Shown here in pieces: positions 9,101 through 18,017 of a DNA stretch of 64,000 nucleotides. Position 1 is the stretch's first letter. Every line of letters starts with the position of its first letter. The notes under the pieces are model-generated. The model made no database searches and was not told where the DNA came from. It saw only the letters and a list, made by a program, of their open reading frames with translations. Origin of the DNA: Bacillota bacterium (lineage in GTDB: Bacteria; Bacillota; Clostridia; Acetivibrionales; JAEXSP01); assembly GCA_023453795.1 (NCBI GenBank), contig JAEXSP010000007.1, positions 124,001-188,000 of the forward strand, read 5' to 3'. A program made the position numbers and the translations under genes.

Positions 9101-11899
9101 GGAGAATTCCTCGGGGAGGTCAGGGAAAACTCCCTTAAGGCATACGAAAATCAGGACTGTCAATTTGAGAGTCTGGTTGATAAGTTGAATCTTGCAAGAG
9201 ACATGAGCAGAAGCCCCTTGTTTGACATAATGTTCACAATGCAGAATATGCATTCTGAGAAGTTTGAAATTGATGGGCTTAAAGTAACGGAACTAAAAAC
9301 TGAGCGAAAGGTCTCAAAGTTTGACATTACACTGAATGCTGCAGAGAAAGGGGATCGTTTGGAGTTCTACCTTGAATACTGCACAGAGATCTACAGCAGG
9401 ACTACAATTGAAAGACTCGCCGGACATTTTGTAAACCTTCTGAAGCAGGCTGCCGGAAATGTTGACATCAAGCTTTCGAATATGGAAATGTTGTCCTCAG
9501 AAGAAAAGGAACAGATAATTTGCGGCTTCAACAGAACCTCTGCGGATTATGACTCTGATAAAACAATTCATCAACTTTTTGAAGAACAGGTTGATAAGCA
9601 CCCTGAAAAGGCCGCCCTTGTCTTTGGGGATAAAAAAATGACCTACAGGGAGCTTGATAAAGAGTCGAATAAACTGGCAAGGATACTCCGTAAAAAAGGT
9701 GTCAAGGCAGACAGTATTGTTGGTCTTGTGTTACATCGTTCCTTTGATCTGCTAGTCGGAATTATGGGTGTACTTAAGGCAGGAGGGGCGTATCTTCCCA
9801 TTGATCCCGAGTATCCTTCCGAAAGAATAAGGTATATGCTTGACCACAGCGGGGCTGGTATTCTTTTGATGCAGAACAGCATGGACAAAAGTGGAAGAGG
9901 TATAGCTGTTATCGATCCTGGTGATGAGTCCTTGTCATGTATTGACGGGTCTAGGGTTGAAAATATAACCGTACCTGAAAATCTTGCCTACGTCATATAT
10001 ACTTCCGGTTCAACAGGCAAGCCCAAGGGGGTTATGATTGAGCACAGGAATGTAGTCAACCTGATTAAGGGAATAACGGACAAGATAGATTTTTCAGAAG
10101 ACAAGACTGTTTTGTGCCTTACAACTGTTTCATTCGACATTTTCGTACTGGAAACACTTCTGCCCCTGGCAAAGGGAAACACAATAGTAATTGCAAATGA
10201 GGAACAGCAGCTTAATCCGGGTGCGCTATGCGATCTGATTAAAAGTAACGGAGTTGATCTGCTTCAGATTACTCCTTCAAGGCTTCAGATGCTTCTGCAG
10301 TACGTAAAGTCAATAGAGTACCTTAAGAATATAAAGGAATTGATAGTAGGGGGCGAGGCGTTCCCTGAAATGCTTCTTGAATCTCTAAGGGAACTTAAGA
10401 ATACAAGGATTTACAATGTATATGGCCCTACTGAAACTACAGTCTGGTCTACAATTAAAGACGTTACAGGCTGCAGGGAAATCAATATCGGAAGGCCCAT
10501 TGCAAACACCACGGCTTACATTCTTGACACATATAACCGCATTCAACCGACTGGTGTAGCCGGGGAACTTCATTTGGCTGGTGACGGACTTTCAAGGGGA
10601 TATCTGAATATGCCGGAAATGACTTCTGAAAGATTTGTCAGAAATCCTTTCAATTCCGGACTAATGTATAAAACGGGTGATTTAGCCAGGTTCCTTCCAA
10701 ATGGGGAAATTGAATTCATCGGACGGATGGATTCTCAGGTCAAAGTTAGGGGTTACAGGATCGAACTGTCGGAAATAGAGAAGTGTATGCTGGAATTAGG
10801 CTGCATAAAAAATTGCCTATGTGTGGTAAAAGAGGATACCGATAAGAACAAGTACCTGGCATTGTACTATATATCTGATGCTGAGATACCAGTTCCTGAG
10901 ATACGCACGCATCTTTCCAGGTATCTGCCGGACTATATGGTGCCTCAAAATTATACCTTCCTTGAAAAATTTCCAATGACACCCAACGGCAAGATAGACA
11001 GGAAAGAGCTTCCGGAGCCTGGTAGGATTCAGCAAAAACCGGAAAGTGAATACACTGCTGCCATGACGGATACTGAAAAAGCTGTAGCAGCTGTTTGGAG
11101 AGAAATATTGAAGCTGGATTCCATAAGTGTAAATGACAACTTCTTCGAGGTAGGAGGCAACTCACTAAAGCTGGTTCTTATGCTTAACAGTCTGGAAAGT
11201 CTTTTCCCGGGCAGGGTGGGGGTCGCAGACATATTTGCCAATCCGACGATTTCCATGCTGGCAAGATTTATCAGCATCGATATAAAGGCATCAGTGGGTG
11301 AAAGTATTCTTCCATTGGAATTTCCGGAGGAATATCTTGTTGATATTGATGAAAATGAAGAGAGCGAAGATACGGTTTTCGAATATGTAATTAGTAATGA
11401 GTTTTATGAGAGCCTGATGGCGCTTAATGAGAACGGGTTTGAAACGGAAGCTATTCTGTTTTCTTTCTATTCATATCTTCTGGCAGAAGTGACTGGGCAG
11501 GATAAAGTCGCTGTCCAGAAGCCGGTTGACAGAAAAAATGCCGTTCAATTGATAGTGGATCTGTCTGAGGTTGAAAGTATAGTTTCTCTTTTGGAAGAGG
11601 TAAGCAGCAGTTTAAAAATGAGCGGTTCAACCGGTTCATATACTTTGGGGGCTTCAATCGCAGGAAAGGCGGCTAAAGAACACAAGCATGTAATAGCAGC
11701 CTTCTCGTGTATTGAAGAAGTCAATATCAGAGACTTCGGTGTTTGTCACATATTGCTCAAGGCTGTAATAAACGATGGGAGTATAAACCTGGAATTCCAA
11801 TATGATTCAACCAGGATTAAATACTCCAAAGCGGCAGAGTTGTTCAAATTGTTTGTAAAAACTGCGGACGTGACTATAAATAAAATTATAAATACTTAA
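3149..11899 (+). CDS. Nonribosomal peptide synthetase: A-PCP / C-A-PCP / C-A-PCP / half-C
   Basis: First assembly-line protein (2,916 aa). It begins directly with an adenylation domain, so module 1 is a loading module. Rough order: A1 10-530, PCP1 535-610 (GGHSLK), C1 620-1060 (HHIISDG near 755), A2 1075-1590, PCP2 1595-1665 (GGHSL), C2 1680-2115 (HHIVSDG near 1817), A3 2135-2610, PCP3 2630-2700 (GGNSLK), tail 2705-2916. Aligned by eye with GrsA, the pocket codes are A1 DPRHLAMLAK (no confident match), A2 DVWHFSLVDK (the serine code of EntF) and A3 DILQIGVVWK (glycine type). There are no epimerase or methyltransferase inserts. The tail resembles the C-terminal lobe of a condensation domain without its catalytic half. 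ATG 3149 is preferred over 3128 because GGAGGG ends about six bases before it. The next gene is the trans-acyltransferase, 33 bases on. Confidence 0.95.
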   Translation: MKFDSIQDTINNIVERNSGKTAVEFGDKSYSYAQINHDSDNIAGILNSIQNIGENILVFAEKRPFLIEAILGIIKAGKVFIPVNERIPNNRLKVIIEETKSNWILSEAQYLDRLDQIAASRSGKINVVIETPITIDSHEYVHLNVYCKEDFLFYEAEKPSIFNDSCYIYFTSGSTGKPKGVVGRHTSLKHFINWEIEQFGVDESFRVSQLITPTFDPFLRDIFVPLCSGGTICIPEDEDMVMNPRKLVNWIDENDITLIHMVPTLFKAMVNELQDSKHFYNLKYILLAGEPLRGKDLDKFYRLFGSRIQLVNMYGPTETTLAKAYYMIDPTDTSKINIPIGKPISDTELLVLDDQLKPCPQGNTGEIYIRTQYMSSGYLNDKALTDSVFIKNPFSENTTDIIYKTGDLGRILPDGNIECLGRLDNQIKIRGMRIELTEIEAELLKIGSVREAVVIVHENDDGDKALCAFLTGDTKLDKIAVRELLLKELPDYMVPSHFVLMDKIPLLPNGKTDRKSLQKFELDTDAGINLVKPRNNVEEKLLSIWKEVLHIRNAGVTDNFFLSGGHSLKAAFLVLRLQKEFNADISVKEIFTNPTIEALAGFINRTGKYNYTPIPRAPEAEYYPVSSAQKRMFLINRIDDPGTVYNLTEALLIEGCVNKELLNSALRTIVTRHEALRTSFEHIEGEIVQRIHKDVQFKMEYFEEDKPSEGIRDMDERINDMMKDFVRPFDLNSVPLFRVRLVKISEDKYILFRDMHHIISDGISEEILKAELAALISGKQPGEVNTQYKDFTLWHNGLQQSEAVKLQEEFWLDALSGEIPVLGMPTDYSRPLLQSFEGDRVRVVFDRQFREKLSRLAAENGVTLYMLLLAAFNVLLSKYTGQEDILVGTPSAGRGHNDLENVIGNFVNTVVMRNRADSSKTFREFLEAVRDNSIKAFANQDYQFENLVEKLNISRDISRNPLFDVMFAMQNMHFEDMSIEGIKVTKLEYDSKTSKFDITMTFFDEEDGMELHLDYCTGLFKKETIERFEKHFENILMRVVDNINIRLSDIDMLSGEEKDQLKNVFNNTLAEYPKDKTIQMLFEEQVEKSPENTAVIFEGDRLTYRELNIKCNQLARLLRENGVGRDSIVGIVAERSFEMIIGIMGILKAGGAYLPISPDYPRERVKYILENSGSTLLLQSTTGRVQLPESDKAIDGKTIKVIDITDKTIYNGDGSDLEHINTSRDLAYVIYTSGSTGKPKGVMIEHYSVINRLNWMQKQYPVSSGDVILQKTTYTFDVSVWELFWWSFQGGAVYMLTPGGEKDPGMIAEAVRENGITTMHFVPSMLNAFLEFIELQKNISGLKSLRQVFASGEALTLQQVERFNRLLNAPLGTTLHNLYGPTEATVDVSYFDCSTGEILNTIPIGKPIDNIRLYILDKNNLLQPVGVAGELHIAGDGLARGYINRPELTAERFVPDPFISGERMYKTGDLARWLPDGNIEYLGRSDHQVKVRGFRIELQEIEKCILECNGVSNSLCVVKEDGYGNRYLAAYYIAENEIPISEMRSHLFRYLPDYMVPQCYTFLKEFPMTPNGKIDRKALPECNTDTGVKSNYQAPGNVIEERLVKIWNEVLHVNNTGVKDNFFLAGGHSLSAVSLALKLQKEFGTEITVKDIFRNPTVEALAVLAGKSERADYSQIPAAPEMEYYPVSSAQKRTFLVNLLEDTGTGYNMPEALLLEGQPDREAIEKAFGTIVARHEALRTSFELMSEEIIQRVHKDIKFTLEYMESDSRQKDMGDTDALVNELMSDFIRPFDLGLAPLFRVRLVKVAEDKYVLLRDMHHIVSDGISEEILKEEFIKLYNGKPLPDLKAQYKDFALWQKNIQQSENVKRQEKYWLEAFSGEIPVLKMPTDFIRPPKQSFEGDRFWFEPENRLVQALRRTAAENGVTLYMFLLAAFNVLLSRYTGQEDILVGSPVAGREHTDMENIIGAFINTIVMRNYPSGNKTFGEFLGEVRENSLKAYENQDCQFESLVDKLNLARDMSRSPLFDIMFTMQNMHSEKFEIDGLKVTELKTERKVSKFDITLNAAEKGDRLEFYLEYCTEIYSRTTIERLAGHFVNLLKQAAGNVDIKLSNMEMLSSEEKEQIICGFNRTSADYDSDKTIHQLFEEQVDKHPEKAALVFGDKKMTYRELDKESNKLARILRKKGVKADSIVGLVLHRSFDLLVGIMGVLKAGGAYLPIDPEYPSERIRYMLDHSGAGILLMQNSMDKSGRGIAVIDPGDESLSCIDGSRVENITVPENLAYVIYTSGSTGKPKGVMIEHRNVVNLIKGITDKIDFSEDKTVLCLTTVSFDIFVLETLLPLAKGNTIVIANEEQQLNPGALCDLIKSNGVDLLQITPSRLQMLLQYVKSIEYLKNIKELIVGGEAFPEMLLESLRELKNTRIYNVYGPTETTVWSTIKDVTGCREINIGRPIANTTAYILDTYNRIQPTGVAGELHLAGDGLSRGYLNMPEMTSERFVRNPFNSGLMYKTGDLARFLPNGEIEFIGRMDSQVKVRGYRIELSEIEKCMLELGCIKNCLCVVKEDTDKNKYLALYYISDAEIPVPEIRTHLSRYLPDYMVPQNYTFLEKFPMTPNGKIDRKELPEPGRIQQKPESEYTAAMTDTEKAVAAVWREILKLDSISVNDNFFEVGGNSLKLVLMLNSLESLFPGRVGVADIFANPTISMLARFISIDIKASVGESILPLEFPEEYLVDIDENEESEDTVFEYVISNEFYESLMALNENGFETEAILFSFYSYLLAEVTGQDKVAVQKPVDRKNAVQLIVDLSEVESIVSLLEEVSSSLKMSGSTGSYTLGASIAGKAAKEHKHVIAAFSCIEEVNIRDFGVCHILLKAVINDGSINLEFQYDSTRIKYSKAAELFKLFVKTADVTINKIINT

Positions 11900-11932
11900 T
11901 CTTTATAGAGGTATGAAGGGTGGATGATTAAT

Positions 11933-13207
11933 ATGACTAAACTGGCGTTATTATTTCCCGGGCAGGGGTCACAGTATGTAAAAATGGGGAAGACCCTGTA
12001 TGAACAGTCTGATTTGGCCAGACAGACCTTTGATGAGGCTGATGAGGTATTGAAATTCGAATTGAAGAAGCTGTGCTTTGAGGGGGATATTCAGGAACTG
12101 ACTCTTACACGTAATGCACAGCCTGCCATTTTGACAGCAAGCGTTGCCGCATACAGGGTCTTCATGGACCAATTTAAAACATCGCCGGTATGCGCGGCAG
12201 GACACAGCCTTGGAGAGTATTCTGCGTTGGTTTGCAGCGGTGCGGTCAGATTTTCTGATGCTTTGAGGATCGTGAGACAACGAGGGGTATTTATGCAGGA
12301 GGCTGCAGATGCACTCGGGACCGGGGCGATGGCTGCAATCGTGGGACTGGACAAGAAACTGATAGAAGAAGAGTGCGGTAAAATATCAACAGTGTCTCAG
12401 ATTGTTGTTGTATCAAATTATAATGCTCCAACCCAGACAGTCATATCCGGAAACAAGGAAGCAGTTGAAAAAGCCGGAAGCAGGCTTGGTGAGATGGGAG
12501 GGACTGTAACCTTCTTAAAGGTGAGCGCGCCTTTTCACAGTCCACTGATGAAGCCCGCAGCAGACAGGTTGAAAGAGGAGCTCTCTAAATATGAATATGG
12601 TAGCTTTAACTATCCGGTTATTTCAAATGTAACTTCACTGCCATACGAGAGTGAGAGGGAAATAATCGAAAACCTAACCGTACAGCTGGTGGCACCGGTT
12701 CAATGGGTTGCTTCCATGCAGTACCTTGAAAAAACGGGAGTCGATACAGCTGTTGAAATCGGTCCGCAGACTGTGTTGAGAAACCTCATGAAGAAGAATG
12801 CACAGAGCATAAAAACATACTCATTTGATAAAAGTGAGGATGTTGAGGCATTGTCAAAAAGTATGAAAGAACAGTCAACCGACAGCATTAAGGCTGAAGG
12901 GCCTACTGTAGTTACAAGGTGTATGGCTGTGGCTGTTTGTACGCGTAACACCAACTGGGACAACGAAGAGTACCGGACAGGAGTAATTGAGCCTTATAAG
13001 AAGATGCAGCAAATGCAGGAGGAAATAGAAAGCAGCGGGAAAAGGCCTACAGTGGAACAAATGAAGGAAGCTCTTTCAATATTGGGACTCATATTCAGAA
13101 CTAAGAAAACGCCTGTGGAGGAGCAGATTGAAAGGTTTAACCAGATATTTGATGAGACTGGCACACGTCAGCTTTTTCCAGATTTCAAAATGCCGGGTAA
13201 GGAATAG
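11933..13207 (+). CDS. Free-standing malonyl-CoA:ACP acyltransferase (trans-AT) with C-terminal extension
   Basis: Loads malonyl units onto the ACPs of the following PKS proteins, none of which carries its own AT domain. The first 300 residues are FabD-like: LLFPGQGSQ at the N terminus, the nucleophile in GHSLGEYSA (serine near residue 88), the RQRG arginine region and the catalytic histidine in APFHSPLM. Residues 320-424 form a separate, mostly helical domain beginning near TRCMAVAVCTRNTNW. Ordinary FabD (about 310 aa) lacks this region. The in-frame ATG at 11924 directly abuts the GAAGGGTGG element, whereas 11933 has a nine-base spacer, so 11933 is chosen. Position between the NRPS and the first PKS matches the trans-AT cluster layout. 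Malonyl specificity is expected from the FabD-like motifs, not proven. Confidence 0.93.
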   Translation: MTKLALLFPGQGSQYVKMGKTLYEQSDLARQTFDEADEVLKFELKKLCFEGDIQELTLTRNAQPAILTASVAAYRVFMDQFKTSPVCAAGHSLGEYSALVCSGAVRFSDALRIVRQRGVFMQEAADALGTGAMAAIVGLDKKLIEEECGKISTVSQIVVVSNYNAPTQTVISGNKEAVEKAGSRLGEMGGTVTFLKVSAPFHSPLMKPAADRLKEELSKYEYGSFNYPVISNVTSLPYESEREIIENLTVQLVAPVQWVASMQYLEKTGVDTAVEIGPQTVLRNLMKKNAQSIKTYSFDKSEDVEALSKSMKEQSTDSIKAEGPTVVTRCMAVAVCTRNTNWDNEEYRTGVIEPYKKMQQMQEEIESSGKRPTVEQMKEALSILGLIFRTKKTPVEEQIERFNQIFDETGTRQLFPDFKMPGKE

Positions 13208-13244
13208 TTTACATCAGCTTTTTAGCTCTTAAGGGGTGTACAAA

Positions 13245-16200
13245 GTGCAGAACAAATTACTGAACCTGAATGAAATAAGGGATGACGGCAGGGATGTGAC
13301 CTTGTCCCGGAAGGTGGAGAAAACTTCAAAGGCGGACATTGCAATTATTGGAATGAGCGGTAAATTTCCGCTTGCTCCAAATATAGCAGAGTTCTGGGAA
13401 AATCTGAGGCATGAAAAAGACTGTATCAGGGCATTCCCGGAGAAGAGGCTGAAGGATGCACTCCCCTTATTGCCGAACGGTTTTATGCCAGAGGATCCTC
13501 CAAGTTTATGTGAAGCGGGGTATCTGGAAGATATAGACAAATTTGATTATGAGTTTTTCAATCTTTCTCCAAATGAAGCCAGATTAATGGATCCTAACCA
13601 GAGAGTGTTCCTTGAAACAGCATGGAGCGTTATTGAGGATGCGGGCTATGGCAGCAGCAGGATTAAAGGCTCAAAAACTGGTGTTTACATTGGTCACAGC
13701 AGCGATATGAAATATGAATACCACATGTATGTTAATGCGGCTGATCCCGGTATATACAGGGATATTTCAGTCCCGGGGAATGTCAAATCCATTATTGCAA
13801 GCAGGATTTCATACATCCTGGATCTGAAAGGCCCAAGTGTGGCGGTTGATACAGCATGCTCATCAGCACTGACAGCAGTGCATCTAGCTTGCAAGGGGAT
13901 TATTAACGGCGATTGTGATATGGCGGTAGCCGGCGGTGTAAAAATAAACATAATGCCTATCAAAAAAAGTGTGGATGAAGACATCGGCATTGGCTCACCC
14001 GGGGACAGGGCGAGAACCTTTGATGACAGCTCAGATGGAACAAGCATGGGAGAAGGAGTTGCGGCTATTTTGCTGAAACCCTTGAAAAAAGCCGTATCTG
14101 ACGGTGATAATATTTATGCCGTAATAAAAGGCAGTGCAATCAATCAGGATGGAAACAGTATTGGTTTGACAGCGCCGAATTCAGCAGCTCAGGAAGAGGT
14201 AATACTAGAGGCCTGGAAAAATGCAGGAATCGATCCTGAAACGATTTCATACATTGAAGCGCACGGAACAGCCACAAGGCTGGGTGATCCAATTGAAATA
14301 AGCGGCATTGAAAGGGCATTCCAAAAGCATACAGACAGAAAGAATTTTTGTGCCGTCGGATCTGTTAAGACAAATATCGGACATCTGGACAATCTGGCTG
14401 GAATGGCAGGCCTTTTCAAGCTTGTATTGGCGCTTAAGCATAGGGAAATTCCGGCTAATATACATTTTAAAAGACCTAACAGAAAGATTAACTTCATCAA
14501 CTCGCCAGTATACATAAACGACAGGCTCACCAAATGGGAAACAGACGGCTTCCCGTTAAGGGGCGGGGTAAGCTCCTTTGGACTGGCAGGAACCAACTGT
14601 CATGTGGTCATCGAGGAGTACAGACATGTAGAAAAGAAACCGGAAGAGGAAGTTCAGCAGGAGGTTCAGGTTTTCACCTTATCCGCAAGGAACAGGGAAG
14701 CTTTGACCAGACTCGTCAATGATTATAAAAAGTACCTTGCCTGGAATGAAGAGGTACTTCTTCAGGATATATGCCATTCTGCTAATTCCGGCAGAATGCA
14801 TTACAACCACAGGTTGGCTATAATGATAAATTCAAGGGCCGAATTAATAGAGAGGCTCAATGGCTTTGGCTATAATCCGGATAGAGGTAAGGGAGTTTAC
14901 TATAAAGAATTCAAGATAGTTTCAGGAAATAAGGAATTAAGGCACAATGAAATAAGCGAGGAGGCCGCAAGAGAGTCGGGCAGGCTCGCAAATGAGCTTA
15001 TTAAGGGATATCAGAGCGCTGGTGGGGGACTTGAAGCTGTTCTGGACAAGGTGTGCAGGCTTTATACAGAAGGGGCGGAAATAGACTGGGATCTGCTGTA
15101 CAAAGGAGGCAGAAAAAAAGTCAGTTTACCAACATACCCGTTTAAGCGTTCACGCTGTTGGGTAGAACCGAAGCTTCAGAAAACCGGGCTGCAGGCAGTT
15201 AAGGATAAAGAGTTTGAGCATCCCCTGCTGGACAGGTGTGTCATAAAATCCCCCGGTCAGGAAATCTATGCGGCAAACTTCAATACCGTTGACAATTGGG
15301 TGATCGGTGAGCACAAGGTAACCGGAAAGTGCGTCATGCCCGGAACAGCCTATCTGGAGATGATTAGGCAGATTTACTCCAAGCATCTGATCTACAGTTA
15401 CCTTGAATTGGAAGATGTTTTATTTCTATCGCCATTTGTATTGAACGAGGGTGAAAATAAAGAAATTCAGATTATTTTAAGTGAGAAGGATAATTGCTGT
15501 GATGTTCTGATAGCCAGCGAATCACAGGCAGGGCACGGCTGGAACAGGCATTTGGAGGGCAGAGTACGGACAGTCAGAAAAGACAATGTTCCGGTTCTTT
15601 GTGTAAATGATATCATATACAGTTCCAATATGAAGGAGATCCCTGATGACAAAAAGGTATTTGTAGATACAGGGCCAAGGTGGACGGAAATCAGAAAGAA
15701 GATGTATGCAGGTTCAAACGGGGAATATCTTGCTTTTTTTGAATTGCCTGAAGCATATGCAGATGATTTGGCAAGGCTTTATCTCCATCCTTCTCTGATG
15801 GATCGCAGTGTAAATGCGGCAAATTCACTGATTGGTGAGGGCTCGTACCTTCCGCTTTCCTATCGGAATATTATTGTTTATGGGACGACCCCGGAACGGT
15901 TCTACAGCTATTTGAAAAGGAAGGACCTGGAGAAAAACAGTAATGAAACTGTCCGCTTCGATATTTTTCTTATAAGAGAGGACGGCAGGGTTTTCGTTGA
16001 AGTAAAGGACTATGTAATCAAAAGGGTCAGGGAAGATGAGTTTAAATACAGGCAGCTGAAAGAAAACAGGAACATTTTCCATGAAATAGGCTGGAAATTG
16101 GAAATGTCAAAAGAGAATGAAATGGAAATGCCTGAGGGAGAAACTCTAATCTTCTTACCAGAGGACAAATTCAGCCATGAATTGGTAGAGAAGCTGAGAG

Positions 16201-17999
16201 CTGCGGGTGTCAGCCTGATTGAAGTGGAGATGGGTGAAGTATTCAGCGAGGTCAATAAGAACAGGTATGTCATTAATGGAGAAGAAGACGGTTATCAAAG
16301 CTTGCTGGAAAGATTAAGGGGGAGGAAGCTTTCTCGTATAATCCACCTTGCTGCTCTCTCACATGGCGGAAGGGCTGAAAGTACGGCTGAGCTTTTGCGG
16401 CTTCAGAAATCAGGGGTTTGTAGCCTCTTCCATTTGACCAGGGCACTGATTTCAAATAAATTCAATAATGAAATTGATATTGTTCTTGTTGCAAGATATG
16501 CAAATGAAGTGACAAAAAGCGAGAAGACGATAAATCCGCATAGCGCTTCTATGTTCGGGCTTGGAAAGGTAGTACGCCAGGAATATACGAATTTGAAATG
16601 CAGGTGTATAGATATTGATGATGACACGCCACCTGAAAGCGTTATCCAGGAGCTCAGGCACGGGGGAAATTCCTATCAGGCTGCTTACCGTGGTACGAAG
16701 AGGTACATAGATGAGTTCAAGAAATTGAACCTTTCTAAAATCCATAGCCACAAACTGGACATCAAGGAGAACGGCCTCTATATAATTACAGGGGGTATGG
16801 GTGGATTGGGACTTGAGGTTGGAAAGTATCTTGCTTCAAGAAGCAGGGTGAAATTGGTTCTTATCAATCGGACAAAGCTGCCTTCCAGAGAGGAATGGGA
16901 GGGTGTACTGGAATCCGGTCTGGATAACAAGCTTATACGGGCGATAAGAGCAATACGTGAGATGGAAAAAGGCGGTTCCGAGGTTCTTTGCTTCAGTGCC
17001 GATGTATCGGAATTTGATGCAATGAAAGTCATTATTGAGGAGTTAAGAGGTAAATTCGGCCCGATCAACGGAATAGTACACTGCGCAGGGGTGGCGGGAG
17101 ATGGCTTCATCATAAGAAAGGAAGAAGAGAATTTCAATAATGTCCTGGCTCCGAAAATACAGGGAACCTGGAATTTGGATAGGGTTACTGAAAATGACAA
17201 TCCTGACTTTTTCGTAATGTTTTCATCAATAACTTCCATAATGGGGGGACAGGGTCAGGGAGACTATACAGCAGCTAATGCATACATGGATTCATTTGCG
17301 GCCTTTAGGTCCAAACAGGGAAAGAGAACCCTTTCAATAAACTGGCCTTCCTGGAGTGAAACGGGTATGGCAGTGGACTATGGGGTTGACGACTCGGGTA
17401 ATACCTTAAAGGGTATTACAACTGAAACCGCAATATTTTCACTGCAGGAGGTTCTTGGTAAGCAAACCCACAGGGTGATAATTGGGGAATTGAATTATGG
17501 TGTAGTTGCAGGCTTGAAGGACATGCTCCCATTAAGTCTGGCCGATGAAACGCAATTAATGATAAATGAGTATGACTCTTCAATAAAAACCATCCAGGCA
17601 AGTGATGTTGAAGCTTCTCAATGCATCATGGTGACGGGCGGAGAGGACGAACCTGCATTCAGCACTACGGAATTAAAGGTTGCAGCAATATGGGGTGAGA
17701 TTCTTGGGTTGGAAGAAGTCAACATATTCGACAGATTTGGTGAAGTTGGAGGAGACTCCATACTTGCCACAAGACTTTTAAGAAAATTGGAAAACGAGTA
17801 CCCGGGTATGATTGACATCGCAGATGTATTTGCATATGACACTGTCAATGAAATGGCAGCTTATCTGGAAGGCCGCATGAATAAGATGACTGCGGAGGAA
17901 ACTGCCGGCATTCAAAATGAGGAAGACGAGCTTGATAAACTTCTGTCTAAGCTGGCAAAAGGTGAAATTTCTGTCAGTGACGCTGAAAAATATTACTAG
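13245..17999 (+). CDS. Trans-AT polyketide synthase module 1: KS-DH-KR-ACP
   Basis: Expected to extend the glycyl end of the NRPS1 peptide by one malonyl unit and to reduce and dehydrate it. The ketosynthase (residues 25-455) has DTACSS (Cys near 203), EAHGT and NIGH. It reads EAHGTATRLGD instead of the EAHGTGT of the next KS, as might suit an aminoacyl-accepting KS. A docking linker follows (to about 650), then DH with HxxxGxxxxP (EHKVTGKCVMPG, near 688) and the aspartate in MDRSVN (near 851). KR carries GGMGGLG (near 1182), MFSS and GDYTAANAY, plus the D of a B-type motif (AGVAGDG). The ACP has GGDS near 1500. The C-terminal helix (ELDKLLSKLAKGEISV) is a docking element. GTG 13245 follows AAGGGG with eight bases; the upstream GTG at 13236 overlaps that site. 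No AT, ER or methyltransferase domain is present. Confidence 0.94.
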   Translation: MQNKLLNLNEIRDDGRDVTLSRKVEKTSKADIAIIGMSGKFPLAPNIAEFWENLRHEKDCIRAFPEKRLKDALPLLPNGFMPEDPPSLCEAGYLEDIDKFDYEFFNLSPNEARLMDPNQRVFLETAWSVIEDAGYGSSRIKGSKTGVYIGHSSDMKYEYHMYVNAADPGIYRDISVPGNVKSIIASRISYILDLKGPSVAVDTACSSALTAVHLACKGIINGDCDMAVAGGVKINIMPIKKSVDEDIGIGSPGDRARTFDDSSDGTSMGEGVAAILLKPLKKAVSDGDNIYAVIKGSAINQDGNSIGLTAPNSAAQEEVILEAWKNAGIDPETISYIEAHGTATRLGDPIEISGIERAFQKHTDRKNFCAVGSVKTNIGHLDNLAGMAGLFKLVLALKHREIPANIHFKRPNRKINFINSPVYINDRLTKWETDGFPLRGGVSSFGLAGTNCHVVIEEYRHVEKKPEEEVQQEVQVFTLSARNREALTRLVNDYKKYLAWNEEVLLQDICHSANSGRMHYNHRLAIMINSRAELIERLNGFGYNPDRGKGVYYKEFKIVSGNKELRHNEISEEAARESGRLANELIKGYQSAGGGLEAVLDKVCRLYTEGAEIDWDLLYKGGRKKVSLPTYPFKRSRCWVEPKLQKTGLQAVKDKEFEHPLLDRCVIKSPGQEIYAANFNTVDNWVIGEHKVTGKCVMPGTAYLEMIRQIYSKHLIYSYLELEDVLFLSPFVLNEGENKEIQIILSEKDNCCDVLIASESQAGHGWNRHLEGRVRTVRKDNVPVLCVNDIIYSSNMKEIPDDKKVFVDTGPRWTEIRKKMYAGSNGEYLAFFELPEAYADDLARLYLHPSLMDRSVNAANSLIGEGSYLPLSYRNIIVYGTTPERFYSYLKRKDLEKNSNETVRFDIFLIREDGRVFVEVKDYVIKRVREDEFKYRQLKENRNIFHEIGWKLEMSKENEMEMPEGETLIFLPEDKFSHELVEKLRAAGVSLIEVEMGEVFSEVNKNRYVINGEEDGYQSLLERLRGRKLSRIIHLAALSHGGRAESTAELLRLQKSGVCSLFHLTRALISNKFNNEIDIVLVARYANEVTKSEKTINPHSASMFGLGKVVRQEYTNLKCRCIDIDDDTPPESVIQELRHGGNSYQAAYRGTKRYIDEFKKLNLSKIHSHKLDIKENGLYIITGGMGGLGLEVGKYLASRSRVKLVLINRTKLPSREEWEGVLESGLDNKLIRAIRAIREMEKGGSEVLCFSADVSEFDAMKVIIEELRGKFGPINGIVHCAGVAGDGFIIRKEEENFNNVLAPKIQGTWNLDRVTENDNPDFFVMFSSITSIMGGQGQGDYTAANAYMDSFAAFRSKQGKRTLSINWPSWSETGMAVDYGVDDSGNTLKGITTETAIFSLQEVLGKQTHRVIIGELNYGVVAGLKDMLPLSLADETQLMINEYDSSIKTIQASDVEASQCIMVTGGEDEPAFSTTELKVAAIWGEILGLEEVNIFDRFGEVGGDSILATRLLRKLENEYPGMIDIADVFAYDTVNEMAAYLEGRMNKMTAEETAGIQNEEDELDKLLSKLAKGEISVSDAEKYY

Positions 18000-18017
18000 A
18001 GAAGTTGGTGCAAACAT

